A DNA stretch of 64,000 nt from Biscogniauxia marginata (lineage: Eukaryota > Ascomycota > Sordariomycetes > Xylariales > Xylariaceae): contig MU404125.1 of the NCBI GenBank assembly GCA_022695795.1, forward strand, positions 62,001 to 126,000, read 5' to 3'. Below are positions 10,224-23,007 of the stretch, one piece after another; position 1 is the stretch's first letter; each line of letters begins with the position of its first letter. The position numbers and the translations under genes were made by a program. The notes under the pieces were generated by a model. The model saw only the letters and a program-made list of their open reading frames with translations, searched no databases and was not told where the DNA came from.

Positions 10224-13200
10224 GCTGTTCTTGCTATTCCTTCCCCCCTTACCCCATCTCTTGTAGGGCTGAGATGACAGGAGACTGCGGGCTGAGCAGT
10301 AGTCGGTGCTCTTTCTCCACACTCCAACGCTCTATTTCCGCTACACGACTCTTACAGCACCATCTCTATCTGTATGTATTCAGCATCGCGAATTGAATCC
10401 GTCATCACACCCCCCACACTCCAAGTTCGACTCTCAAGGTGGTACAAACAAATCGTGCCAAGGGTAAGGGAGGGTATTGAAAATCATCGCCCGGCTTGGG
10501 TTCATCGACGAGAACAAACCAAAGTATACACCTCACCACGTAGACACCTGTGGCCGGCGACAAACGTAGATAGGCGTGGAGGAATGGGTTGGGGTGGATC
10601 GCAAAAACCTGCCTATCATGATGGCGTCAACTCCAAATGGTCCCCGCAGGACATTTTGCCGTCGCATCACATACGTATCCTGCTGCACACCCCCCTTCAT
10701 TCTAGGCCTCTGGCGGTCTGATTAAATTAAAGACCCCGTCGAGGACGCGGAATCCCGACACTCAAGGGCGCGCTGTCGCAGAGCAAGCACACCCCCCGTG
10801 ACCATGGGGTATGAGACAAAGCCCGCTCCCTCGGTGTTGCCGTGACCACATGTCTTTCCGTAGGGCTGAATGCTGCCATACCAATTACGTTGCTACGAGA
10901 GCGTAGCGCTTCCTATCATCATTGCCCTATCGACGACCCTTAAAAATGCCCTACATGCCTATCTCTCTGGCTGTGCCGGGTAAGATACCCGAGTAGTTAC
11001 CCATTCGGGCGGACACATGTTTATATACGGATAGCGTACGGTAGGCCGGATGCGACGTCCGTCCTATAGAGACCGAATTCGAAGCCCGGTTCCACTCATT
11101 AGGCTACTACTAGAATTGGCAATCGCAAGTTACCTGGACAGCGTTGCAGCTCTGCTGCGGGAGGACGACGAGAACGGATAACGATGTCTTACAGTGGGAG
11201 AGTCTATCAGTCTTTAGCTTGCTTGGTCATCCCCCACCAGATTGCTTAGGGAATCTATCTATTTCGGGATTGTACGAGCTTCTGGGAGCTTACCTAGCTA
11301 CGGCGCTCTCTCTCTCTCTCGCCCGATCACGGATATGAGCTATAGCGTAGCACTGAGGAAGCGAGGAGTAGAGCCCCCCCGGCACCTTTTCCGAGTTTAG
11401 TCCAGAAGGGGAGAGCGTGCTGCCGTTGTTAGTACTTTTTTGATATCGTCTGCGGGTGATTATACAGCCTTGCTGAATAACACACGAATGTTTTCCCCCC
11501 TCCTCCCTTTCCACGGCCGGGAGGAACTGCAAAATGCGGCAGCGCCCTTCGGTCAATCTCGAGCCTCATTAGTCCAATGTAAAGCAGGACCTTACGATCA
11601 CGACCGGGGGAGGGACCCTGCACGGCCAATGAGGTGTGGCGCCGTCCCAGATCCCGCGTGCAACTCGTCCACGGCTACGGAGCACAATCCACCATACACT
11701 GGCCCATGCCCATGCCGCCTGACAAATCCCGAACGGTCTCACAACCTATCGACACACATTTCGCACATACATGCCTCTGATTACGCATCAGAACTTGCTA
11801 TCTAGAGTGCGGAATCGAGGGCCCGGGCAGGGTTGAAATGATTAGTCAACAAATATTCGCAACCAAGCTCCCGGACGGGTGAATCACAAGTTCGGGATCA
11901 CTCTCGCTATATTGTTGGGCGTTCGACTAGCCTAGGAATATCGCGGTTTTAATTTTTCCTTTGGCGCCCTGATACATGTGTTTTAATTCGCAATCTCCTG
12001 CCTTGCGGCAAGAAGGCCGATTGAGGAAAGTTGAGGAAATCAGGCGCTGTTACATGTGTACTTGTGTAAAGTAACAACACGGAAGAGGTCATACTGTGCA
12101 CTGTATGATGTAACTAACCCGCTAGGAATACAATATATACATGTGAATATTCATTGTAAATAGGAACAAGGTATATTCGGACTTCAATATCGCCAAGAAA
12201 AGAGTGACGACTTTTGGGATTCACATGGTAATGTTGTATAAAATTTAAAAATAAAAGGCACATTGTGCTTGCTAAACTACATACAATTTAGTCTATACCT
12301 AGAAATCGGGGGGGGGGGCATTGACCGGGTCCCGTATTATCATCACTCAATCTCGAAAACTAACTACAAGTGCTATAGTGTGCACGCACAACGCGCGAAG
12401 GGTCGATGGCGATTCCTGCCTACTGAGGGGTCCTGGGTTAGTGGTTATTACTTGTTCCGTAATCATCGAGGGCCTAGGAGCGAATTAAAAGAGGCGACAT
12501 CCGGTGTTAGTCTCTCGCTGTCTTGGCAATATGGTTTCCTACTTGGGGTTTTTTATTACCGTTACGGGAAAGTTGCGACATGTGGTCTGGTCTTAGTTAT
12601 GTGCACGCCAAGCCATGGCTGAGAAGACCCAGGATTGATGATAACTTTTATTTTATTCTATCCTACCTAGGTAATTAATTAATTAATTATTTATTTATTT
12701 TATTTACAGACAGCGTTGGTTTAGGAGGAAGGTAAGTGGGTAGGCAGGTACCTGTACGACGTCGCTGCGCTGCCCTGAGTGTCGGATTGGGAAAAACGCC
12801 AAGGCTTGCTAATTAGCCCGGTAACTCGTGGGCTGTATAACAGTTACAGCTCTGGGCGGCGAGAAGGTTTCTCGCAGTTTGCAACCCGCGCCAGTGCCAG
12901 TGCCTGGGATCGGTACTTCGGTCGCAGGGTACGTACCTGCCTACATGAACGCTACCTAGGTACTTAGTGTACGTACTAGGGGGGAAGGGGATATTTAATC
13001 GGCTGGGAGCATTCTGATTGGGCGAAATAGAAATTCGTTCGTCGGACCAATGGCGTGGCGTCCCCCAAAGGCAAACGACACTGCAGATTCTGGGTTGGGA
13101 CAAGGAGGCTGCAGGGTGGGGTAGGTTTTGAGGCGAGGCACCGCATGAGGGGGACCCCGAGTCCACCGCTCTTTGCAGGGATGTTTCCCTCTGTTTGCGA

Positions 13201-16123
13201 GTCGTTGTAGGGGGAACTGGCGGTCGGCGCTAGCGACAGCTAAACCCCATGGAATCTGCAGCCCAGCGAGACGCATCGAGGGTCAAATCCCGATCTTCCA
13301 CGCCACGAGGTGGTGTTGTGCTGTCTACGGCCCCGTGCATTCACTCTGGGCTTCTTTTAGCCTCAGGCGTAACCCAAGGCGCATTCTCCTCCCAAACTTG
13401 GTTTTGCGGCTCGAAACTTTTTTTTCGTTTTGGTCCAGCCTTTGACGGTCCTTGCATCGCCAATGTCCGCGGTCCGCATCCCGCCGCCGTTCAGGTCGAA
13501 TTCTAACGCTTCATTTGCTCTGGCTTCTGCTTCTGCTCTGCTCTGCGTCGCGTGCGGCGCATTGCAGCAACTCCGCATACCGCCTTCTGACTCTTGGCCT
13601 ACACTGCCCAAGGTAACCTGATGATTCCATGAACAGACACACTTGCACATGACTAACCACCACCACCACCACTAACACCACCAATACTATGTACCAACGC
13701 TACCCTTCATCGACAAGTTGGCAGTGCCGTGATCTGTGACTCAAGTCATTTAACCTAGTACCTGACTTCCTTCGACTGCGGTGCAGACGATCCTCTGTGG
13801 ATCCGGCACACGCGGACGCGCGGATGCAGATACGGGCGAATACGGGGCCTCGGCGTCTTCCTTTCGCACATCCCCCGTCTTCCCCTTCCTCTGCGCCCAC
13901 CGCCTCACAACACACACAAGCCTGAAATCAAGGTCCTGGGAAGCACATGACGCGACACCGCAGCCTGAACAACTTTTCACTTGCCCTCGCGACGCAAGGG
14001 GCGCGCTGTGGGATTTGCGCGCTCCAGCGCGATTTCCGGAGTTAACGGTGATTTTTGAGTATTCCTCACGAGCACATACCTGGCCCTGAACCCAGTTGTG
14101 TCGCTCCCAAGGATTTCCCTTGTCTTCTTTGCTCTTGGGCGCCAACCCGCGGAGTTGCGCAAACGATGGGTGACATTCTTAATATCAAACGGTCAGCACA
14201 TTACATACAGTGCAGGCCGCAACTAGGTATTGCCTTTGCTACGCCGCTACAAGTTTGACGGATATAGAAGCGGATAAGAAGCACGACTTCCTGGGTCGGC
14301 TTAGCGCAATTATTCCCCATCACCCGGCCACATATTGCAAGTGCTCCATCGCGATATCTAATTTCTACAAGGGACCATATGATGATAGTGAATCCTTCTC
14401 CTCCCCCTACTCGCGCGCTGCGGAATTGAAAGTCACCGCATGCGGCGTAGAAAGGTTTACGTGCAGGGCGCGTAGGCGACGGGTCCGACCAACTGCGTTG
14501 GCAGAATCTGGATCAGCTGGTCTTTTGTAACCCCCATGAACACCCTCTTTGACGACTTTGGCTGCGATGTTCGCGTAGGCTCAGGAGTCGTGTAACAGCG
14601 CACAGACCTCAATATGCTAATGGCCCTGACGCCCGCATGAGCTGATTGTGGTTCCAGCCTCGAGAATGCCGGCTCCCGGGCTCTCTGCCGTGGTAGTCAG
14701 AAGTCAAATTTGACGATGGCAGTCGGAATCAGGATCGTGCTAACAAACTAGGCTCGGCTCCTCTCGCGGAAGCCACGGAGTTAGAAACTCCTTGCTTCTC
14801 GAGGAGCTTGAGGGAATCACATCACAGTCTGAGGGCTAAAGAGCTCGCATCGCAAATACGCGTCAACAGTTAGTTATCCACCAACCAAGGTTAATAACAA
14901 CCAAGGGTTTGGGCTTCGGCTCCGGGCATCTCTCCCACCATCCGAGCCGAATGTTGGTGTATGACTAGTGCATACCTATCATCTCGGCTTTCTCGGTCTC
15001 CTGTAACACAACTCTCGAGTGAAACTCTACTTGGTGGTGCCATTCCTGATCCCTGGACAGCCTACGGATCACTGCTATATACCTTACTAAGGAAGCCCTT
15101 GGCACTCGTGGTGCGTACGTGCGACGATATACCTAGCGATCGGAGGAACGGGCTACGACAAGCTCGAAAGTACGCAGAACCTGGCGGACGGACTTTCGAG
15201 CACCAGAATCGGATTTACGCCTTTCGCCGCTAATTCCGCCAGTCAAGTCTATGGAGGAGAAGAGAGAGATAGGTCTCTCTTCGGAATTAATTAGACACTC
15301 GATGAATCTCGAAAAATAGGCGAAAGGCTACATGGTCAGGAGAAGGCTGTCGACACTGGCGATCGCCTACCTGCATACAGCCTACAGCCTACATAGGTAC
15401 ACATGCGTGCATCCAGACGTACAGCGTAAGAAGCATGAACCGCACCACAAGGCTGCATTGACGTCGGCTTCCGGCGGTTTTCCGTGTCGTCATAGACACT
15501 ATACATACATACCTACAATTCTGTTTCATGCCCCCTTCCCCCCCTCCCCTTCTTCCCCTGGCTACAAAACCCCTCAACACCAAGAGCGGGCAGAGCCTGG
15601 TGATGGGAAGATAGGTAGGTGATCTAATTTACCACTCTCCGTATGGAGCCCAATGAGGAAGCACGATCACCGGCCGCCATTGGACTGGGCAAGCTCTCGG
15701 GCGGTGGACAATGGCGCTTTTGCTTTTCAGCTTTTGTCGGCTGCGGGCCCAGACCCGGGTCCATTTGGCTATGATGTATGTATATGTGTATTTGGCTATA
15801 GGTCGTACAAACTACCCTACGACTAGAAGTACTACGCCGTACATACGGAGGAGAGAAGCACCGTGTGCCCCCCCCTCGCGGCGGTATACCTTACACTACC
15901 ACATGCTCTTTCTCTCTCCCCACTTTGGGTATGTAAAACTTACATGACCAAAAGATCCCCTACCTACATGTACTACTTGCCTTGTAAGGGCTTAGCATCC
16001 TTCCCAGGCTGGGAGCCACCGCCCGTTGTCAGAACTTTTTTTTTGCTTCCCTTAGGTTTGGGGGGTGTTTTGCTTTAACTAAGCTGTTTTCAGGAACTGG
16101 TCTTGGGTTTATCCGCGTGGGGA

Positions 16124-16156
16124 CCCGAACCCGAACCTGAACCTGAACCTTGAACC
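16124..16156. repeat. Degenerate CCYGAA hexamer minisatellite
   Basis: Four tandem units (CCCGAA twice, CCTGAA twice) are followed by a partial unit with an inserted T. A related array lies 110 bp downstream. Confidence 0.85.
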
Positions 16157-16266
16157 TGGAAAGCCACCGTTTCCGCCCACCACATCACACACTCGAACAA
16201 CATCATTTATGGGGAGATATTTGTGTATTTTCTTCTGGAATACCTATGGGAAAGGCTCTCTCTCCC

Positions 16267-16302
16267 CCTGGACCTGAACCCGGACCTGGGCCTGGACCTA
16301 GG
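16267..16302. repeat. Degenerate CCTGGA-type hexamer minisatellite
   Basis: Six tandem hexamers of the pattern CCYGRR/CCTAGG, related to the array at 16124-16156. Confidence 0.8.
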
Positions 16303-18091
16303 CTCGGGTGGGCATGGGCACTTATATTTATGGACAAGTTTCCCGTCCGAAGAACACGATGCTACGTACGAAAAATATGTACCGTGCGTTTTTTCGTCAC
16401 ATCTCTCCTTACGAGGCGGCGCTTGGCGATGGGGTGTTTTATTTTTTTTTTCCCTTCGATTGGCACCAGGTTTTTTTTTTCCTAGGCAATATCCACCTTG
16501 TTTTGTGGACTTCCTCACTTTCGCACAAGGGAAGGTTGTGACGAATTGTTGGGGGCCGGCGGGTTTTCTTACTGGAACTTATAGTCGGAAATCGCTAATT
16601 GCGATAACTACCTAATTGGCTGAGTACTAACACGTACCTAGGTAGGTAAGTAGGTATGAGTATCGATAAACCCTTTTCTCTAGGTGGTCAATTGTATTCT
16701 GTTACTTTTTTTTTGTTTCTCATTTGCGGTGCGACGCGTCGGTATTTGGCGTTGGACAACGAATAACAAAGCCTTTTGACTTGACCAGTAGGACTCGCCT
16801 TGGCTCGTGTCTGTTGCCGGGGGGGGATCCCCTCAAGTCAACGTGGCTAAGGGAGAGAAAAAGAGCACTTTAATTCCCCGGCTACCCTTATTACTAATCG
16901 GGGTCCAGGAAGGGGGAACAATGGGCGGGTCTCTCATTGTATTATAATACAACTACGGAGTACATCAATCTAGGTACACTTAACAACTGCTAGGTGGGTG
17001 TTTTCCTGGCTATCCGTATGGAGTAGAGTAGAGTCGAGCGGAGTTACCTCGACCTACCAATATGTAACGACGGCCAGGTTTAATCATCAGATGGAGATGG
17101 AGATATGGTTAACTATAGGTACCTAGTCAAGAGGGTTCGTTCAACTTTTGACCTGCCCTACGCCAGGAGAGGAGAGTCACCCCCGTCATTATTTTATTTT
17201 ATTGCCCTCTCTCGTTCTGCTGATCTCCTAACCAGGTAGTGTACATACTCGTAGGATGCACGCGTAAGGCACAGCGCGACAGGCAAGAGCCAATCAGAGT
17301 AAAAGTTCCCTGTGGCTCTGTGCCCTTTTTGGCTCCGAGGTTCCGGGGCTCCGACTCTCTTCGCAAGATGGAGCCAGTTTTCGAGCTTCCCCCCCCCCAC
17401 GAGTCATGTTACCCGTTAGTTCGACGAGGGTATTAATCAGGCGTATATGTACCTCTGCACACTACACCAGGTATAGACGTTATCGTGCCTGTATAACCTA
17501 CCTATCTACCTAGGTACCTACGTAATTTACTTTTTCCGGCAACAATTATTCAGCAGACATGTCTATGCGATCAGGTTGAGGCTTGAACCAGACCATCTTT
17601 TCATCCCTCAACTCAAGCTGGTTGGGTCTTGTGTAGCTCGTCTTTTTCTTTTCACTCTGCCTGCCAGTAGATAGGTTAAACGTAGTAGCAGGTATTTCAA
17701 TTTTCAAATTTCGCTTTCTCTCCCACTGCTTCCTCGTGTCCCATATGTGTGTGTATACGTACATGCATACATACATACGTACACACACCAATACATATCA
17801 TACGCAATGCGAATGCGGCACGGGAGGATTCAATCTTTCCCAGACCGGTTTCAGGATATGCGTCCCCCAGCGAAAGGAGCAAGAGATGCCATTCGCACGT
17901 GAGTATGGTTTCATTTGGATCGATTCCTTCCGTCGCGCCCCACGTTTCTTTCTCCCTTTGGTGGTCGGTACGCTGTGACGGTGATAAACGTGGGAGCGGT
18001 GATACGTTGTGTAACGTAGGTAACTATTTACGTGGAGTCTCTGTACGTTTCCAAGTAGGAGGTATATACTACGTATAACACCATGCACCCA

Positions 18092-18108
18092 CCCCCCCCC
18101 CCCCCCCC
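18092..18108. repeat. C17 homopolymer tract
   Basis: Seventeen consecutive C residues in noncoding sequence. Confidence 0.95.
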
Positions 18109-18423
18109 TGTCCCATAGGTAGGTATGTATATAGATATATTGACATGACTTACCTATGTGAATTCGAACCTGCCTAATCGAAACCCCAGGTCATTCATTG
18201 ATAGGGAGGATGAGATCTCCAAGTACTAGGTATGTAATCGTAGCGTGGGACCGGAGGATCAAGAAGACGGGACGAGGCTGAGGATTCTGTTGCCGCCTTT
18301 GCTCTCCGCCTCTGCCTCTGTATACGTAATACGTATAAAATACCCACGGGACGGCCAGGTATGGATCAAAAGCCAGACAGGGAGGGACGCGAAAGTCGTG
18401 AGGCTAAGCTTGAAAAAAAGGGT

Positions 18424-18443
18424 GGGGGGGGGGGGGGGGGGGG
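18424..18443. repeat. G20 homopolymer tract
   Basis: Twenty consecutive G residues, the longest G/C run in the window. It could form stacked G-quadruplex structures and is prone to length errors in sequencing. Confidence 0.95.
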
Positions 18444-18587
18444 ACAAGAGGACCTCGCGAGAACTATCATCAGGTATTACCTATCTACCTAGTAAAGCCT
18501 CTTCTCTCTTTTCTCCTTAACCTGAACCCCCCCCCGGCGTAATATATGTAAGTAGTGTAGGTACGGTAACTCGGCCCTTCTCCTCGC

Positions 18588-18604
18588 TTTTTTTTTTTTT
18601 TTTT
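18588..18604. repeat. T17 homopolymer tract
   Basis: Seventeen consecutive T residues shortly after the G20 run. Confidence 0.95.
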
Positions 18605-19395
18605 CCCGTCCTGGCGTGCCCCATCTGATCTCATCTGATCTCATCTTGACCGTTTATTCGAAACCGGACTAATGAGAGATAAGAAAAGAGAGGTGTGTGT
18701 GTGTGTATGTGAAGCTGCTATTGAATGTTTCAGGTTGGTTCAGCTCTAGTTCTTCCGATGGCATACTTACTAGTGGCATATATCGTACTACATGATTTTT
18801 TCTCTCTTGGTTTTATTGCATTCTCAGAGGGGGGGGGGGATGCGAACTAGGGGGGTAGGGAGGAAGGGGGGCCAAATAGAAAAAAAAAACGTGGCTCTGG
18901 TTTACCCCGGACTTTATTATTATCATTATTACTATTCTTCTTGTCCTAGCTATGTATGTAGGTACATGGCCTTTTGAAATGGCGGCCGGCTTCGAGTGCA
19001 TCGAACCCTTTCCTTTGCATGACAATTTGTGGTGTGGTTTCACGATGACGAATGGGAGGAAGGATCGATTCCTCCCTCCCTATTATCGACCATTGGATTT
19101 TCACCGTATATATGTATGTGCGTGTGTTTTTATTTTATTTTATTTTATTTTATTGATTTATTTAAATAATTAAATGTTGTTTAATGGGGATAAAAGCATA
19201 CCTAACGAACGATCTGACCTCATTAGAACAAGAGGAACCTCCCCTCTCGTTCACGAGATTTCTATAAAACCCGCTACGTAGGGGGTTTCTCTTTTTCTGG
19301 GGGAGTTTAAATTCTGCTGGGCGCAAGTGTGTGAGTACAGCACATGGTTCCCGAAGTTTGCATGAGGCATGAGGAAAAAGGAAAAAGGGGGGAAC

Positions 19396-19411
19396 GGGGG
19401 GGGGGGGGGGG
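19396..19411. repeat. G16 homopolymer tract
   Basis: Sixteen consecutive G residues in noncoding sequence. Confidence 0.95.
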
Positions 19412-20322
19412 ATGCAGATCACGACGTCGGAGCTGAAGATCGGCGGGAGAGGGGTTGAGACAATGAGGCTGTCCGTGTCCTGGGGACGGAAAGCATGTCT
19501 CTCGGTCTTTCTTATTGAGTCTTACTGGGTCTTTTTTTCAGCCCGGCCCCTTCCCCTCCCCTCCAGCCTCGTGGTCCTCGAGGGAGAGTCATTCATCGCG
19601 TTTTCTTTTTGTCCAACTTTTATATGTATTTATATTTTACATACATTAAGTTCGTCTTTAAGTATATTCACTGTACGTTAATTAGACGTGGTTGGTGATT
19701 TATATTCCTCTCGTAGAGTACATAGGTAAGTAGGTATATATCCTTATATATATGTGAGGCAAGGCTGAGACCGGTTTTCAGGGCTAAAGGGATTGTGTTG
19801 GTCTTCCTTTTCTTGATGGTCGTGGGCCTACGGAAATTCTATCATGGCCGAACGTCATCTAATCATCACCTGCATCATCCCTTGTTTTTCTGTCTTGTTG
19901 TACTGACTGCCGCCACGAACACCACCGTTGTTGTATTGTACGCCTCCTCCGCCTCCACCTCCGCCACAAAGCCCTCTTCGGTTCCCAATGTGGTAAATGT
20001 GTGCGTGCGTGCTGAACCGGTTCGGTCTCCGGCGGTGGACAGAGCGGGCTTGTTTCTATTCAAAGCCAGAGAGACATGACATCCCGTGTTGCGCCCACTA
20101 GCCGGGCCGTTTTTGAAAGGAGGTGGAGATTTTTGGCCTCTTTCATTTTTTTTGTTGCTGTTGTTTGCTTCCGGCGCTATTCGCGGCGCGCCTCCTCGCA
20201 ATAATCCTCTTCATCCTGCTAGTACTACTCCTACTCGTACCTACTCCTCAGGTCATTCTTCTGTCCAGAAACTCGATTCGTCCGTTCGCGCACGTCCCAA
20301 GCTATTCCTAGAATGTTCACTG

Positions 20323-20325
<3 letters not shown>

Positions 20326-20353
<28 letters not shown>
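20326..20353. repeat. (GA)14 microsatellite
   Basis: Fourteen perfect GA dinucleotides in noncoding sequence. Confidence 0.95.
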
Positions 20354-20356
<3 letters not shown>

Positions 20357-20873
20357 TAATGAGTGTTCAGGGTCTTGACGAATGATAGGCGAGTTTCTAC
20401 AAGAGAGCCACAACAGCTTGTTTGACTAGCCTATAAGGTAGGCTAATATCTTCAGGCGCTGTGCCTCACTTTCCTTTTACACTAGACCCGGGACGGTATA
20501 GAAGGCGTGTATAAGTGTGTGAGTGTGTGGACGTTCTTGCGTATCTCGCATCGGAGTCATAAATTCAGGGGGCGCGGTTGGCGGGAGATGATTTTGAGGC
20601 TCCGCCGCACACGGCAAAGACGGACTCTGGGCGATTCCTGCCGATACCCCTTCCCCCATTGGCCACATACGTATACCGTATAAGTACAATCCATGTAGAT
20701 GCGCCTCTTCAGTAGGAAGGGGAAATGTCGGCAGGCCCTCTCTTGAGATCCGCCTGAAGGATTTTAAGTGTGTGGGAAACTATTACTAGTACTGTACCTA
20801 TTTCTCTTTGCATGTACAAGCTAAGACTGATACTCCGTACAACGGGCCAGTTTAGCTTATCGGGGTGCAACGC

Positions 20874-20892
20874 AGTCTAGGTAACCTAGACT
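20874..20892. repeat. Short perfect inverted repeat
   Basis: Eight-base arms AGTCTAGG and CCTAGACT are separated by TAA. It may be a hairpin or part of the dispersed AGGT/ACCT palindrome family; no associated gene is seen. Confidence 0.7.
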
Positions 20893-22994
20893 ATATGTTG
20901 GCTTACCCAGGTATAAGCTGAAAGTACCGTACATATCCGCGGAAAGGTTAAAAACAAAGTAAAACCAGAAACAGTAGTGAAGGATTCTCCATACAGACCC
21001 ATGATATAGAGCATTCAATCGGTTAGTTATCCGTATAGGATACGCTAATGCCTTACTATACAGTTTCATCGTGTCTCCACACCCTTTTTGAAGCTAACAT
21101 CAATAGATGTCAAGTATACATGTAACATATAACATAGAAAAAGAGAGAAACAAGAGTGATTGAATATTACCTATAAAAAACCCCCCAAAAAAAAACCCTC
21201 ATGATCACAAGACTACAAGCATGAGACCCAAGTCATACCAATAAGCTGTATGGAGAATTATTGTTATTATTTAGCGTTATTCATACTGAAGCAACCCCAG
21301 GTATAGTCAATTAATGATACGATCGAATCGAATACCCCGCGCGGGAAACGTGGGTTTGACAAGCAAGAGAGAGGGTCCAGTAGCCATGCTCATTACCTAA
21401 ACAAGCATCCATTGTGGCTCTCTATCATTCCTAGTCATGCCCATCAAGATAGAATCCCGCATCTCTCGGGTCCGAGTAGGAAGGAGGTTGTAGGGCTCCT
21501 TTATTCTATCATTATTCCCTTTCTCTCGTCGTATGTTAAATGCTATACTATGAAACTAACTAAGCGAGTGGATATAGTAGGAAAGTCATGTCAGGTACAT
21601 AGGTAATTAAGTTGAGTAGATATGTAGCATCGAACGACAGCTGCATTCAGCTTCTGTGTGTTTATGGCTTTCTGCATCTCTGCCTCTGTTGCGTTACGGC
21701 ATGTGACGAGTACGCCTTTTGATGCACGAGGACTGATCTCGAACTTCGGCCCCGAAGCAAACTGATATATTCTACCCAGTAATTACCTATCTCAACCTCC
21801 TTCGCCTGTGATGCGCGGACGATTTCCGGGCTTTGCTTCTCTATGGCATGTTCCATGTATTTCCCCCCGCCGCCCACGCGTTCGTTCGAGGATGAAGTTA
21901 CACAAATGTAACCGAAATTTCACAAACGTCTAATCATCCGACCACGCCTCTCCGCGGCGCAGACTAAAGGAAAAGGGGAGAGAAACAGAAGGAGGTCTTC
22001 AATCGACTCCTTCGTGCCACCCTCCTCCCCATCCATGTACGCATGCATGGAGGCGGACCATCATTACCACGTAAGTCAAACGAAATAGCCTATCTAGAAT
22101 TCAAAACTCACCGCATCCAAGACATCTAGAAACCTTCCTTCAATCCCCCAAAGAAGAACAAGAAATAATGGTTGCAGATGGAGCGATGTGGAACGCCTTC
22201 CCCCCTAGCCCCCCCCCTTTTTTGGTTTTCTGTCTTCCCGGTGCCACCCATCATCCAGTAGCCGAGTCGAGAACAATCTCGGCGGCGGCTAAGGAGAATT
22301 TCTGAGAGGACGGCAGAGGGAAAATAGGGACTTTGGGGGACTAGGGACTTGGGACTGGGACGCCGCGTGGCACACATCCACCAGCTTGGGTAGGTAGGGA
22401 CGTAGGAGAAGGTGATAGGCACGCACCGCACGCACGTACGGACATGCACATGGCTCTTGCGTCACATTGCCATTTACCACGGAGAATTTATGGATTATAC
22501 GTATTAGAGTACTCTTGTTTTATCCCACCCCCCATTCTCTAGTTAGCTATGCCGACGATAGACGCGCTACGGCGCTCATAGGGTCCTGAGCTAGGCAACG
22601 TTAAGCAATAGCGTGTGTATTTTGGCTAGTATATGTGTGGTCTATCTGTCTTGTCGATCTATGAATAGACCTCCTTTCTCCAATCCGTACCGTTGTCGCG
22701 AGATTGATGGGGAGTTTGCTACGGTACATACTTACTGGAGTTGATGGGCGGCGGCGGCGTTGGTGAACAAAGTCCGCACCGTTAGCGAACGGACGAATCA
22801 GATCCTCGACCAGGTCCAGAGCTGAAAAAAAAACCCTCAACAGAAAAAGAATAAACGCCTCTTTTCAGCTTTTCCACGGGGGGGGGTCATAATAATAATG
22901 ATATAGCTGCGATGTGATATTGGGTGCTGCCGCATGCTGCCAGTTTTAGAAACGTGACAAACCAAAGAAAAAGAGACAGAGCTTCCCCTTAGCA

Positions 22995-23007
22995 CCCCCC
23001 CCCCCCC
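22995..23007. repeat. C13 homopolymer tract
   Basis: Thirteen consecutive C residues in noncoding sequence. Confidence 0.95.

Larger units (their letters stand above)
10206..18091. other. Gene desert, middle part
   Basis: No supportable gene. The stretch holds a G11 run at 12308-12318, an AATT repeat near 12671-12688, a CAC-rich stretch near 13657-13672, the hexamer minisatellites at 16124-16156 and 16267-16302, and AGGT/ACCT palindromic clusters around 12952, 16635 and 17496. Open frames are short and overlap on both strands without domain character. Confidence 0.5.
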
